In this document: one piece after another, positions 7,978 through 18,868 of the stretch
How positions within the stretch are numbered: position 1 is the first letter of the stretch
Layout: every line of letters starts with the position of its first letter
Assembly: GCF_000017265.1 (NCBI RefSeq)
Contig: NC_011144.1
Coordinates: forward strand, 2,148,001-2,212,000
DNA from: Phenylobacterium zucineum HLK1
Lineage (GTDB): Bacteria; Pseudomonadota; Alphaproteobacteria; Caulobacterales; Caulobacteraceae
Direction of reading: 5' to 3'
Length of the DNA: 64,000 nucleotides
The notes under the pieces: model-generated
Database searches by the model: none
The model's input: only the letters and a program-made list of their open reading frames with translations
Told to the model about the DNA's origin: nothing
Translations under genes and position numbers: made by a program

Positions 7978-8418
7978 CTACCAGGTCCCCACGTTCGGCA
8001 TCGAGGCCCAGGGCTCCGCCGGCGGCAGGGGATCGCCCTTCTGCAGCAGTTCGATCGAGATGTTGTCGGGCGAGCGGACGAAGGCCATCCGGCCGTCGCG
8101 CGGCGGCCGGTTGATCACCACCCCGCCGTCCTTCAGCCGCTGACAGGCGGCGTAGATGTCGTCCACCTGATAGGCCAGGTGGCCGAAGTTGCGGCCGCCC
8201 TCGTAGTTCTCGGGATCCCAGTTGTAGGTCAGCTCGACCAGCGGCGCCTTGCGCTCGGCGGCCGCCGCCTCGTCGCCCGGCGCGCAGAGGAACACCAGGG
8301 TGAAACGGCCGGCCTCGTGCTCGCTGCGGTACAGCTCCTTCAAGCCCAGCTTGCCGACGTAGAAGGCCAGCGACTCGTCGAGGTCCGTCACCCGGACCAT
8401 GGTGTGGAGGTAGCGCAC
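7978..8418 (-). CDS. gloA: Glyoxalase I (lactoylglutathione lyase)
   Basis: A 146-residue VOC-fold enzyme that isomerises the methylglyoxal-glutathione hemithioacetal to S-lactoylglutathione. It opens RYLHTMVRVTDLDESLAFYV with the metal-ligand His5. It also has VELTYNW (metal Glu), NFGHLAYQVDDIY (metal His) and ISIELLQ (catalytic Glu), so all four ligands are present. The start is GTG 8418 with AGGAAAGAG seven bases upstream. The length is close to the E. coli enzyme (135). It is divergent from the RND efflux pair. Confidence 0.93.
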   Translation of the reverse strand: MRYLHTMVRVTDLDESLAFYVGKLGLKELYRSEHEAGRFTLVFLCAPGDEAAAAERKAPLVELTYNWDPENYEGGRNFGHLAYQVDDIYAACQRLKDGGVVINRPPRDGRMAFVRSPDNISIELLQKGDPLPPAEPWASMPNVGTW

Positions 8419-8536
8419 GGAGGCTCTTTCCTATACTGCGTAAAACATCGGCCGCGGGACCCGTTGCGCGCGAATCCTGCGCGGGCGCAATCCAGGCTCG
8501 CGGCTGCGGCGGATTGTTCTACGCTGCGTGCGTGAC

Positions 8537-8552
8537 GGCAAATTCATTTGCC
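8537..8552. promoter_or_regulatory. 16-bp palindrome, candidate operator of the RND pump
   Basis: GGCAAAT-TC-ATTTGCC is a perfect 7-bp inverted repeat with a two-base centre. It lies 91 bases before the adaptor start and 118 bases from the gloA start, in a 225-bp divergent intergenic region. Its size fits a TetR- or MarR-type site. No such regulator is encoded nearby, so the binder is unknown. Confidence 0.45.
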
Positions 8553-8643
8553 CTCGCATAACGCGGGCATCACAAGCGCAGTTCGGAGGACGTCCGCGAA
8601 CGAGCATCGGCTCGCGCGGACGACGGGGCACGAGGAAACGAAG

Positions 8644-9723
8644 TTGCGACGTCTCAAGCCGCAGTACGTCTTCATCCTGGTGGTGATCGGGCTGTTCACC
8701 CTCTACTTCGTCGCGGGCGCGCTGTTCCGCGGCGGCGGCGAGGACCGCAACGCCGCCCAGGCCAAGGCCGTGGCCGACGCCGAAGCTCCGCCCAGCGTTC
8801 AGGTGCGCGTGACGCCCGAGACCGTCCGTCAGGTGGACGTGGTCCTGCGCGGCCGGACCGAGGCCGCGCGCGCCGTCGTGGTGCGGTCCGAGACGGCCGG
8901 GGTCGTCGCCGAGACGCCGGCGCGCGAAGGAAGCTTCGTGCGCAAGGGTCAGGTGCTGTGCCGCCTGGCCGTCGACGCCCGCCAGGCGACGCTGGATCAG
9001 GCCAGGGCCAACCTCCGCTCGCGCCAGCTCCAGCTCCAGGCCGCCCGGCAGCTCGCCGAGAAGGGCTACCGCTCGCAGACCCAGGTGCTGGAGACCCAGG
9101 CGGCGCTCGACGCGGCCCAGGCGCAGGTGCGCCAGACCGAGATCGCGCTGTCGCAGGTGAACATCCGCGCTCCGTTCGCCGGCGTCTTCGACCGCCGCGA
9201 CGCCGAGATCGGGACCTACCTCGCTCCCGGCCAGCCGTGCGGGACCATGATCGAACTGAACCCGCTGCTGGTGGTGGGCCACGTGCCCGAGACGGACGCC
9301 ACCCGGCTGCGCGTCGGCGCGCCGGCGACCGCCCGGCTGGTGGACGGGCGCGCCCTGAGCGGCCGGGTGCGCTACGTCGGCCAGGACGCCGATCCCCAGA
9401 CCCGCACCTACCCGCTGGAAGTCGCCGTGCAGAACCCCGCCATGGACGTCCGCTCGGGCCTGTCGGCCGAGCTCCGGATAGGCGCGGGCTCCGGCGCGGC
9501 CCACCTCGTGCCCGTCTCGGCCCTGGTGCTCGACGCCGACGGCCGCCAGGGCGTGCGCTACGTCCTGGCCGACAATCGCGTGGCCTTCGCCCCGGTGCGG
9601 GTCCTCGAGCAGACCGCCGAGGGCATGTGGGTGCAGGGCCTGTCCGGAAACGTCCGGGTGATCACCGTGGGTCAGTCGTTCGTGGCCGACGGCCAGAAGG
9701 TTCGTGTCGCCCAGGCGCGCTAG
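8644..9723 (+). CDS. RND efflux periplasmic adaptor subunit (membrane fusion protein)
   Basis: A 359-residue AcrA/MexA-family adaptor that links the inner-membrane pump at 9751 to an outer-membrane channel. It has an N-terminal membrane anchor (residues about 8-28, VFILVVIGLFTLYFVAGALF), then a split biotinyl-lipoyl domain (SETAGVVAETPAREGSFVRKG early, NIRAPFAGVFDRRDAEIGTY later) around a coiled-coil hairpin of Gln/Ala-rich repeats. The TTG at 8644 is chosen because CACGAGGAAAC stands at the right distance; an upstream in-frame TTG at 8548 would overlap the palindrome. No TolC-like channel gene is present here. Confidence 0.88.
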   Translation: MRRLKPQYVFILVVIGLFTLYFVAGALFRGGGEDRNAAQAKAVADAEAPPSVQVRVTPETVRQVDVVLRGRTEAARAVVVRSETAGVVAETPAREGSFVRKGQVLCRLAVDARQATLDQARANLRSRQLQLQAARQLAEKGYRSQTQVLETQAALDAAQAQVRQTEIALSQVNIRAPFAGVFDRRDAEIGTYLAPGQPCGTMIELNPLLVVGHVPETDATRLRVGAPATARLVDGRALSGRVRYVGQDADPQTRTYPLEVAVQNPAMDVRSGLSAELRIGAGSGAAHLVPVSALVLDADGRQGVRYVLADNRVAFAPVRVLEQTAEGMWVQGLSGNVRVITVGQSFVADGQKVRVAQAR

Positions 9724-9750
9724 CGCCCGGTCGGCCCTGGAGAGGCGAGC

Positions 9751-12700
9751 ATGATCGGCCCCCTGATCGACGGAGCCATCAAGCGACGGAAGGTCGTGCT
9801 GGGCGTGACGCTCATCGCGGCGCTGTTCGGGTTCTTCGTATACCTGAACATGCCCCGGGAGTCGGAGCCGGACATCGACCTGCCCTACATCTCGGTGGTG
9901 GTGCCCTACCCGGGCGTCTCGCCCGAGGACGCCGAGCGGCTGCTGGTGAAGCCCCTGGAACTGGAGCTGCAGACCATCCAGGGCATCGAGTCGATGAACG
10001 CGGTGGCGCGCGAGAACCTGGCGATCGTCACCCTCGAGTTCGAGGCCAAGTTCGACAAGGACAAGGCGCTGGAGGACGTCCGCGCCAAGGTCGACCTGGC
10101 GCGCGGCAAGTTCCCGCCCGACGCCGAGGAGCCGATCATCCAGGAGGCGAACTTCTCGGGCGAGCCGGTGATCGGGATCGTCATCTCCGGCGCGGCGCCC
10201 GAGCGCGAGCTGCACCGGGTGACCCGCGCGCTGAAGGAGCGCCTGGAGGCCACTCCGGGCGTCCTGGAAGTCTACATGAGCGGGGCCCGCGAGGAGGTCC
10301 TCGAGGTCACCATCGATCCCGTTCGGATGGAGGCCTACAACGTCACCACCGCCGAACTCGCCCAAGTGATCGGGCGCAACAACCAGCTGGTGCCGGCGGG
10401 CAGCCTGCGCTCGGGCGCCGGCCAGTTCGCCGTGAAGGTGCCGGGCGTGGTCGAGGAGCCGGCCGACATCCTGACCCTCCCGATCAAGCGCAACGGCGAC
10501 CGGCTGGTGACGGTGGGCGACATCGGCGACGTGCGGCGCACGTTCAAGGAGGCCGCCTCGATCAGCCGCTACAACGGCCATCCCGCCTTCATCCTCGAGG
10601 TCTCCAAGCGCGGCGGCGCCAACATCCTCGAGACCGTGGAGGTGGTGAAGGAAGTCGCCGTCGAGGAGTCCGAGCGGTGGCCGCCGACGATCGGCATCGA
10701 CTACATCTACGACGAGAGCGAGTTCATCGGCCGCACGCTGGTGGTGCTCGAATCCGGCCTGATCATCGCGATCATCCTCGTGATGCTGATCATCGTGGCC
10801 AGCCTGGGGATCCGCCAGGGGCTGATGGTCGGCGCCTCGATCCCCGTCTGCTTCATGCTGGCGTTCCTGATGATCAACGGCATGGGCGTGACCTTGAACA
10901 TGATGGTCATGTTCGGCCTGGTGCTGGCCGTGGGCATCCTGGTCGACGGCGGCATCGTGGTGGTGGAGTACGCCGACCGGAAGATGGCCGAGGGCCTGCC
11001 GAAGGAGGCCGCCTTCGCCGCCGCCGGCAAGCGGATGTTCTGGCCGGTGGTGAACGGCACCCTGACCACGCTCTGCGCCTTCGTGCCGTTCATGTTCTGG
11101 AACTCGATCGCCGGGAAGTTCATGAGCTTCCTGCCGCTGACGCTGTTCTTCGTGCTTGGCGCCTCGATCTTCGTGGCCCTGGTGTTCACCCCGGCGCTGG
11201 GCTCGATCTTCGGCCGCAAGGCCGCGGTGGACGAGGAGACCCTGGCCGAGATCGTCAAGTCCGAGCACGGCGACCCGCGCGAAATGCGGGGCTTCATGGG
11301 CTGGTACGCCCGGACCCTCACCTATCTCGGCGCCCACCCGACCCGGACCATGTTCGCCGGCGTCGTGATCGTCGTGGCCATCGCCGTCTGGTTCGGCGGG
11401 ACCAAGCACCGGACCGAGTTCTTCTTCGAAGAGGACCCCGAGTTCGTGCAGGTGTTCGTCAAGGCGCGCGGCAACCTCTCGCCCGAGGCCCAGAACGAAC
11501 TGGTCGGCCAGGTCGAGCAGCGCCTGGTCGGCCTGAAGGGGGTGGAGTCCTTCTACACCCGCGCCGGCGGCTTCAGCGCCAACGGCGGCCCGGGCTCGCC
11601 GCCCAACGACACCGTCGGCCGCATCCGGGTCGACTTCCTGGACTTCGAGGACCGGCGCCAGCTCGGCCTGCGCGGGCGCGACATCGAGGCCGAGATCCGC
11701 AAGCGGGTCGCCGACCTCCCCGGCCTGCAGATCGAGGTGCGGGGACCGCAGAACGGCCCGCCCATCGGCAAGGACATCCAGGTCCAGCTGCAGAGCCACG
11801 ATCCGGCCGCCCTGAACGCCGCGGCCAACCTCGTGAAGGCCAAGCTCGCCGCCGATCCGCAGCTCATGGAGCTGGAGGACAACCGCACCTCGCCCGGCAT
11901 CGAGTGGAACCTCACCGTCGACCGCGAGGCCGCCGGCCGCTACGGCGTGGACGTCCTGTCGGTCGGCCAGACGATCCAGTTCCTGACCGGCGGCGTCCTG
12001 ATGGGGCGCTTCCGTCCCGACGACGCCGAGGACGAGCTGGACATCCGCGTCCGCTTCCCCGCCGACGCGCGCAACGTGGCCGCCTTCAACGAGCTGAAGA
12101 TCACCACCCCGCAGGGTCCGGTGCCCGCCAGCTACTTCATCAAGCGCGTGCCCGCCCAGCAGGTGACCCAGATCCAGCGGCGCGACGGCCAGCGGATCGT
12201 CATCGTCCAGGCCAACGCCGTCGAGGGCGTCGCCGCCAACCAGAAGATCACCGAGCTGCGCCCCTGGCTGGACAAAGCCCCGATCGACTCCTCGGTGCGC
12301 TGGAAGTTCATCGGCGCCGACGAGGAGGGCCAGGAGGCGGCGCAGTTCTTCATGGCCGCCATGGCCGCCACCCTGTTCATGATGTTCGTGATCCTGCTGT
12401 GGCAGTTCAACAGCTTCTACGGCGTGCTGGTGACGCTCTCGGCGGTAATCCTGTCCACGGTCGGGGTGCTGCTGGGGGTGCAGGTGAACCTGCTGGGCAC
12501 CTTCGACTACATATCGATCATCATGACGGGCACGGGCGTGGTCGCCCTGTTCGGCGTCGTCGTGGGCCACAACATCGTGCTGGTGGACACCTTCTACCAC
12601 CTGCGCCACGAGGGCCACTCGCCCGACGAGGCGGCGGTGCGCGCCGCGGCCCAGCGCTTCCGGCCCGTGCTCCTGACCACCACCGTGACCGTCGTCGGCC

Positions 12701-12996
12701 TGCTGCCGCTGATGTTCCAGATCCACCCGAACTTCCGCACCGGCCACATCGAGCACCAGGCGCCAGGGTCGGAATGGTGGGTGCAGCTCTCGGCCTCGGT
12801 GGTCTGGGGCCTGTCGTTCGCCACCCTGCTGACGCTGGTGCTGACCCCGGTGATGCTCGCCGCGCCGAAGGTCTACGCCGACCGCATCGGACGGTTCGGC
12901 CGCTGGGTCGGCCGGCGTCGGGGCCGCGGCGGGCCGCCCGCAGGACGGCTGGCCCCCACCGACTTCGGGGACGACGTGCCCCGCGCCGCCGAGTAG
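9751..12996 (+). CDS. RND efflux transporter permease (HAE1-type), altered proton relay
   Basis: A 1081-residue resistance-nodulation-division pump, close to AcrB (1049), with twelve predicted membrane spans and two large periplasmic loops. It starts after GGAGAGGCGAGC and lies 27 bases behind its adaptor, so the pair is an operon. In TM4 the usual LVDDAIVVVE reads LVDGGIVVVE, with Asp399 kept and the second Asp replaced by Gly400. In TM10 the conserved lysine of AcrB (K940) is His940 (VVGHNIVLVD). Proton coupling may therefore be wired differently. The substrate is unknown. Confidence 0.9.
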   Translation: MIGPLIDGAIKRRKVVLGVTLIAALFGFFVYLNMPRESEPDIDLPYISVVVPYPGVSPEDAERLLVKPLELELQTIQGIESMNAVARENLAIVTLEFEAKFDKDKALEDVRAKVDLARGKFPPDAEEPIIQEANFSGEPVIGIVISGAAPERELHRVTRALKERLEATPGVLEVYMSGAREEVLEVTIDPVRMEAYNVTTAELAQVIGRNNQLVPAGSLRSGAGQFAVKVPGVVEEPADILTLPIKRNGDRLVTVGDIGDVRRTFKEAASISRYNGHPAFILEVSKRGGANILETVEVVKEVAVEESERWPPTIGIDYIYDESEFIGRTLVVLESGLIIAIILVMLIIVASLGIRQGLMVGASIPVCFMLAFLMINGMGVTLNMMVMFGLVLAVGILVDGGIVVVEYADRKMAEGLPKEAAFAAAGKRMFWPVVNGTLTTLCAFVPFMFWNSIAGKFMSFLPLTLFFVLGASIFVALVFTPALGSIFGRKAAVDEETLAEIVKSEHGDPREMRGFMGWYARTLTYLGAHPTRTMFAGVVIVVAIAVWFGGTKHRTEFFFEEDPEFVQVFVKARGNLSPEAQNELVGQVEQRLVGLKGVESFYTRAGGFSANGGPGSPPNDTVGRIRVDFLDFEDRRQLGLRGRDIEAEIRKRVADLPGLQIEVRGPQNGPPIGKDIQVQLQSHDPAALNAAANLVKAKLAADPQLMELEDNRTSPGIEWNLTVDREAAGRYGVDVLSVGQTIQFLTGGVLMGRFRPDDAEDELDIRVRFPADARNVAAFNELKITTPQGPVPASYFIKRVPAQQVTQIQRRDGQRIVIVQANAVEGVAANQKITELRPWLDKAPIDSSVRWKFIGADEEGQEAAQFFMAAMAATLFMMFVILLWQFNSFYGVLVTLSAVILSTVGVLLGVQVNLLGTFDYISIIMTGTGVVALFGVVVGHNIVLVDTFYHLRHEGHSPDEAAVRAAAQRFRPVLLTTTVTVVGLLPLMFQIHPNFRTGHIEHQAPGSEWWVQLSASVVWGLSFATLLTLVLTPVMLAAPKVYADRIGRFGRWVGRRRGRGGPPAGRLAPTDFGDDVPRAAE

Positions 12997-13009
12997 CGCA
13001 GAGCCGGGT

Positions 13010-14854
13010 TTAGGCCTGCCGGGTCTGACGCCGCCAGAGGGCGGCGTATTCCCCGCCCTTCGCGAGCAGGGCCTCGTGCGCCCCCCGCTCGACGATCCGC
13101 CCGCGGCGCAGCACCAGGATCTGGTCGGCGTCGGCGATGGTGGAGAGCCGGTGGGCTACCACCAGCGTCGTGCGCCCTGCCCTAACCTTGCGCAGCGTCT
13201 CCTGGATCGCCGCCTCGGTGGGTCCGTCGAGGGCGCTGGTGGCCTCGTCCAGGATCAAGAGGCGCGGGTCTGCCAGGAGGGCGCGGGCGATCCCCACACG
13301 CTGGCGCTCCCCGCCCGAGAGCTTCAGGCCGCGCTCGCCCACCCGCGTCTGCATGCCGTCGGGCAGGCCGTCGATGAACGCCCCGAGCTCGGCGGCGTCG
13401 GCCGCGGCGCGGACCTCGGCGGGGCTCGCGTCCGGGCGCGGGAAGGCGATGTTGGCGTAGAGCGTGTCGTTGAACAGGGCCACGTCCTGCGGCACCAGGG
13501 CCACGGCGCGGCGGATGGCGGCGAGCTTCACCTGTCGCATGTCCTGGCCGTCGATCAGCACCCGCCCCTCCTGGGGATCGATCAGGCGCATGGCGAGGCG
13601 GATGGCCGTCGTCTTGCCGGCGCCCGAGGGTCCGACCAGGGCGACGGTCTGGCCGGGCTGCGCCTCGAAGCTGACGTCGATCAGGCCGACCGAGCGGGCG
13701 TCGTGCCGGAAGCTCACCCGGTCGAAGGCGATGGCCGCCCCGCGCCCGGTGGCGGGCGGCAGGTCGCGGGCGTCCGGCGCGTCGGTGATCTCGGGGCGGA
13801 TGTCGCGCAGGGCGACCATCTGCTCCATGTCGATCAGGCCCTGGCGGATCTCGCGGTACTGGAAGCCCAGCATGCCCAGCGGGGCGTAGAGGCCGGACAG
13901 CAGGAAGATGGCCATGGTGACGTCGCCGATCTGCAGCGTTCCGCCCGAGACCTGCATCCCGGCCATCACCGTCATGGCGGCGAGGCCGACGTTGAGGATC
14001 AGCGCCTGGGCCGCGTTCAGCAGGTTGAGCGAGCCGTTGGCGCGGGCGCTGGCGTCGACGTAGGTCGCCATGGCGCCGGCGTAGGTCTCCACCAGCCGGG
14101 GTTCGGCCCCGAAGGCCTTCAGCGTCTCGTAGTTCATCAGCGCGTCCGACGAGAGGCCGGCCGCGCGGGTCTCGGCGTCGTTCAGCTCGCGCCGGTGGTC
14201 CAGGCGCCAGTCGGTGATCTTGAAGGTGATGACGGCGTAGAGGACGAGGGTGACGAGGGCGGTGAGCGCGAAGCTCCAGTCCAGCCGCACCACCATCACC
14301 GCCATGGCCAGCACGAGCTCGACGGCCGTGGGGCCGAGGCTGAAGACCAGGCTGCGGATCAGGAAATCGGTCGCCCGCGCGCCGCGGTCGATGACCCGCG
14401 ACAGGGCCCCGGTCTGCTTGGTCTGGTGGAAGTCGAGCGAGAGCGACAGCGCATGGCCGAAGCTCTCGACCGCCGCCCGCGCCATGGTGGACTGCGAGAC
14501 CCGGGTGAAGATCGCATCGCGAGCGTAGGGGGCGCAGGCCGCCAGCAGCCGCAGGAACGCAAAGCCCAGCGCCAGGCCGATGAAGCCCGCGCCGACCATC
14601 ACCACCCCCTGCCCGACCGGCGTCAAGGTGTTGATCGCCTCGCCCAGCAGGACGGGCGCGAGCACGCCGGCGAGCTTGCCCAGGAACACCAGGACCAGGG
14701 CGGCGCCGATCCGCAGGCGAAGCTGCGGCGCGCCCGAGCGCATGACCAGCCGGCCGAGGTCGGCCATCGAGCCCCAGAAGTCGAACCTGGCGCCCGGCGG
14801 GGCGATGGCGCCCGGGCCGCGGAAACGGCTCTGGGCCGTATGCACATGGACCAA
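13010..14854 (-). CDS. ABC transporter, fused permease-ATPase (Atm1/HMT1-like half transporter)
   Basis: A 614-residue half transporter with six predicted membrane spans (residues about 50-340) and a C-terminal ATPase. The ATPase has Walker A GPSGAGKTT, signature LSGGERQRVGIARALL, Walker B LLILDEATSALD and the H-loop VVAHRLSTI, all intact. The segment NYETLKAFGAEPRLVETY resembles the Atm1 (ABCB7) group, which exports glutathione-linked sulfur or metal compounds. It would act as a homodimer in the inner membrane. The frame begins at TTG 14854; an internal ATG at 14767 is a reasonable alternative start. It converges with the RND gene. Confidence 0.87.
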   Translation of the reverse strand: MVHVHTAQSRFRGPGAIAPPGARFDFWGSMADLGRLVMRSGAPQLRLRIGAALVLVFLGKLAGVLAPVLLGEAINTLTPVGQGVVMVGAGFIGLALGFAFLRLLAACAPYARDAIFTRVSQSTMARAAVESFGHALSLSLDFHQTKQTGALSRVIDRGARATDFLIRSLVFSLGPTAVELVLAMAVMVVRLDWSFALTALVTLVLYAVITFKITDWRLDHRRELNDAETRAAGLSSDALMNYETLKAFGAEPRLVETYAGAMATYVDASARANGSLNLLNAAQALILNVGLAAMTVMAGMQVSGGTLQIGDVTMAIFLLSGLYAPLGMLGFQYREIRQGLIDMEQMVALRDIRPEITDAPDARDLPPATGRGAAIAFDRVSFRHDARSVGLIDVSFEAQPGQTVALVGPSGAGKTTAIRLAMRLIDPQEGRVLIDGQDMRQVKLAAIRRAVALVPQDVALFNDTLYANIAFPRPDASPAEVRAAADAAELGAFIDGLPDGMQTRVGERGLKLSGGERQRVGIARALLADPRLLILDEATSALDGPTEAAIQETLRKVRAGRTTLVVAHRLSTIADADQILVLRRGRIVERGAHEALLAKGGEYAALWRRQTRQA

Positions 14855-15006
14855 GGCGTCAGCCCCGGTCCTGGGGATCGAACGGGCGGCTCGGGAACAC
14901 GGTCTGCTTGAAACTCCTTAACCCTGGCCATAGCTACTTGGGCCTTCGACGCGCGCAGGCAAGCGCGCCGTGCGTGTTCGAGACCCTTTCCTGGAGCGTA
15001 CCAACG

Positions 15007-15612
15007 ATGAGCGCCCCCGAGCGCCTGCATTCCGTCTGCGTCTTCTGCGGCTCGTCCGACGCCGCCGATCCCGCCTACCTCGCGGCCGCCGCCGACCTCG
15101 GCCGGGCCCTGGCCGCCGCGAAGATCCGGCTGGTGTACGGCGGCGGCGGCGTGGGCCTGATGGGCGCGACGGCGCGGGCGGCGCACGACGCCGGCGGCGC
15201 GGTCCTGGGCGTCATCCCCGAGTTCCTGGTCGGCGCCGAGCGGGCGCTGGAGACCGTCGAGCACCTCGTGGTGCGCTCGATGCACGAGCGCAAGTCGATC
15301 ATGTTCGAGCAGTCCGACGGTTTCGTCGTCCTGCCCGGCGGCATCGGCACCCTGGAGGAGATCGTCGAGCTGCTCTCATGGCGGCGGCTGCACCTGCACG
15401 AGAAGCCGGTGGTCTTCTACAATCCGGGCGGCTTCTGGCGGCCCCTGTTCGACCTGTTCCAGCACACGGTGGACGCGAAGCTGACGCCGGCCTCGTTCAT
15501 GGACGCGTGGATCTCGGTCGAGCGGGTCGAGGACATCGTGCCGGCGCTGCTGGGCGTCGCGCCCGAGCCGATGCCGCCGTCCGAAGAGGCGGCGGTCCTG
15601 AAGATCAGCTAG
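15007..15612 (+). CDS. LOG family protein (TIGR00730; nucleoside monophosphate phosphoribohydrolase)
   Basis: A 201-residue Rossmann-fold protein of the Lonely Guy family, which hydrolyses the N-glycosidic bond of AMP or cytokinin nucleotides. The diagnostic motif PGGIGTLEEI is present (residues about 110-119), as are the N-terminal VCVFCGSSDAADP, GGGGVGLMG and ERKSIMFEQSD. The start ATG 15007 follows CTGGAGCG; a TTG about 100 bases upstream is less likely. In bacteria the physiological substrate is usually uncertain. Its stop overlaps the convergent lysR stop by eight bases. Confidence 0.9.
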   Translation: MSAPERLHSVCVFCGSSDAADPAYLAAAADLGRALAAAKIRLVYGGGGVGLMGATARAAHDAGGAVLGVIPEFLVGAERALETVEHLVVRSMHERKSIMFEQSDGFVVLPGGIGTLEEIVELLSWRRLHLHEKPVVFYNPGGFWRPLFDLFQHTVDAKLTPASFMDAWISVERVEDIVPALLGVAPEPMPPSEEAAVLKIS

Positions 15613-16549
15613 CGGCGGCCACGAGGTCGAGCCGCGCCAGGACCCTCTGGGCGTGGGGATCGGCCGCCACTTCCTGGAACAGCCAGTCGCGGAAGGCGGC
15701 GATCTTGCCCGCCCGCCGGCGGTCGCGCGGATAGACCAGCCAGTAGCTGCTGTCGCCGAAGTAGACGTCGAACGGCTGAACCAGCCGCCCCTCCGCCAGG
15801 TCGCGGCCGAACATGACGGGAGAGCCCATGGCCGCGCCGTCGTCGGCGATGGCGGCGGCCACCTCCAGGGTCTGGGTGTCGCCCATCAGGCGCGGCGCCG
15901 CAGGGCCCGTCTCGCCCTCGGGCATGACGCCCGCGGCGGCGAACCACTGGCGCCACTCGGCGTCGGAGCCGATCCGGTGCACGTCGAACAGCGCCTCGGG
16001 CCGCGGCGGATCGCCCAGCCGGGCGGCGGCGGCCGGGGTGCAGAGCACCGTCTGCACCGCCGGGAACAGCAGCAGGGACTCCATCCCCGGCCAGTCCCCG
16101 CGCCCGCCGCGAATGGCGACGTCGAAATCCTCGCGCATCAGGTCGACCACGCGGTTCTCGGTGTCGAGCCGCACCGCGATCTTCGGATGGGCGAGCTGGA
16201 AACGCCCGAGGCGTCCGGCGAGCCACTGGGTGGCGAAAGTCTGCAGGGTGGTGATGCCGAGCATCCCCTCCCCCGTCTCCGAGATGTCGGACAGGGCCGA
16301 GCGCAGCGCCGCCATCGCGTCGGACGCGGCGCGGGCCAGCCGCTCCCCGGCGGGCGTCAGGCCGACCTCGCGCGGGCGGCGCACGAACAGCCGCTGGCCG
16401 AGGCGCTGCTCCAGCGCCTTCACCTGCCAGCTTACCGCCGCCTGGGTCATGCCGAGCTCGGACGCCGCGCGCGTGAAGCTGCCCAGGCGGGCGGCGGCCT
16501 CGAACACGCGGATGGCGCTGAGCGGAATGCTGGCGAGCGGGTCTTGCAT
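15605..16549 (-). CDS. LysR-family transcriptional regulator (GcvA-like)
   Basis: A 314-residue LysR regulator. The winged helix-turn-helix lies at residues about 9-68 (IRVFEAAARLGSFTRAASEL, then GMTQAAVSWQVKALEQRLG), followed by the effector-binding domain. TLQTFATQWLAGRLGRF and DVAIRGGRGDWPGM resemble the GcvA/AmpR subgroup. A palindrome over its own start codon suggests autoregulation. The divergent neighbour is a short ORF at 16649, so if the gene controls an adjacent target it is that one; otherwise the target lies elsewhere. The effector is unknown. Confidence 0.9.
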   Translation of the reverse strand: MQDPLASIPLSAIRVFEAAARLGSFTRAASELGMTQAAVSWQVKALEQRLGQRLFVRRPREVGLTPAGERLARAASDAMAALRSALSDISETGEGMLGITTLQTFATQWLAGRLGRFQLAHPKIAVRLDTENRVVDLMREDFDVAIRGGRGDWPGMESLLLFPAVQTVLCTPAAAARLGDPPRPEALFDVHRIGSDAEWRQWFAAAGVMPEGETGPAAPRLMGDTQTLEVAAAIADDGAAMGSPVMFGRDLAEGRLVQPFDVYFGDSSYWLVYPRDRRRAGKIAAFRDWLFQEVAADPHAQRVLARLDLVAAAS

Positions 16550-16562
16550 AAGGTCTGCTTAT
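16548..16562. promoter_or_regulatory. Candidate LysR autoregulatory site
   Basis: ATAAG-GTCTG-CTTAT is a perfect 5-bp inverted repeat of the T-N11-A type used by LysR proteins. It overlaps the lysR start codon and is followed at once by the palindrome TATCGATA (16560-16567). Both lie in the interval between lysR and the divergent small ORF. Confidence 0.45.
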
Positions 16563-16648
16563 CGATAGAGCAGGAGAACCCGTTTGTCGATCGGCGTTCC
16601 CGCAACCATTCTGCACTCCATCAGCAAGTCGAACCGATGGAGCGGGTC

Positions 16649-16789
16649 ATGGAAGAGCTGCACAAGATCCACAAGGACGTTCCTTATGGCTACTGGGTGT
16701 TCTGGATCGAGCCGTTGATCCGGCGCATGGCCGCCCGCCGGCGCCCGGCCGCCTCCTCCTGCTGCCCCGCGGGCGCCCAGGCGCGCTAG
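16649..16789 (+). CDS. Small hypothetical protein divergent from lysR
   Basis: A 46-codon ORF encoding a basic peptide with an aromatic core, YGYWVFWIEPLIRRMAARR, and two adjacent cysteines near the end. ATG 16649 has GGAG at a six-base spacing; an in-frame ATG at 16637 has no ribosome binding site. The hydrophobic stretch is short for a membrane span and looks more like a surface-associated amphipathic helix. I do not recognise a family. It ends seven bases before the nadE stop on the other strand. It could be a chance ORF, but codon choice and the start signal favour a gene. Confidence 0.45.
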   Translation: MEELHKIHKDVPYGYWVFWIEPLIRRMAARRRPAASSCCPAGAQAR

Positions 16790-16795
16790 GGTGCG

Positions 16796-18841
<2,046 letters not shown>

Positions 18842-18868
18842 GACGGCTCCGTCTCCGGTCCGAGAGAA

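Noticed and set aside
8431..12756. 1441-codon minus-strand frame and a 1351-codon plus frame over the RND genes
   Set aside because: Both are shadows of the adaptor and RND pump frames. They contain no recognisable domain and are rich in His/Asp or Arg/Gly repeats.
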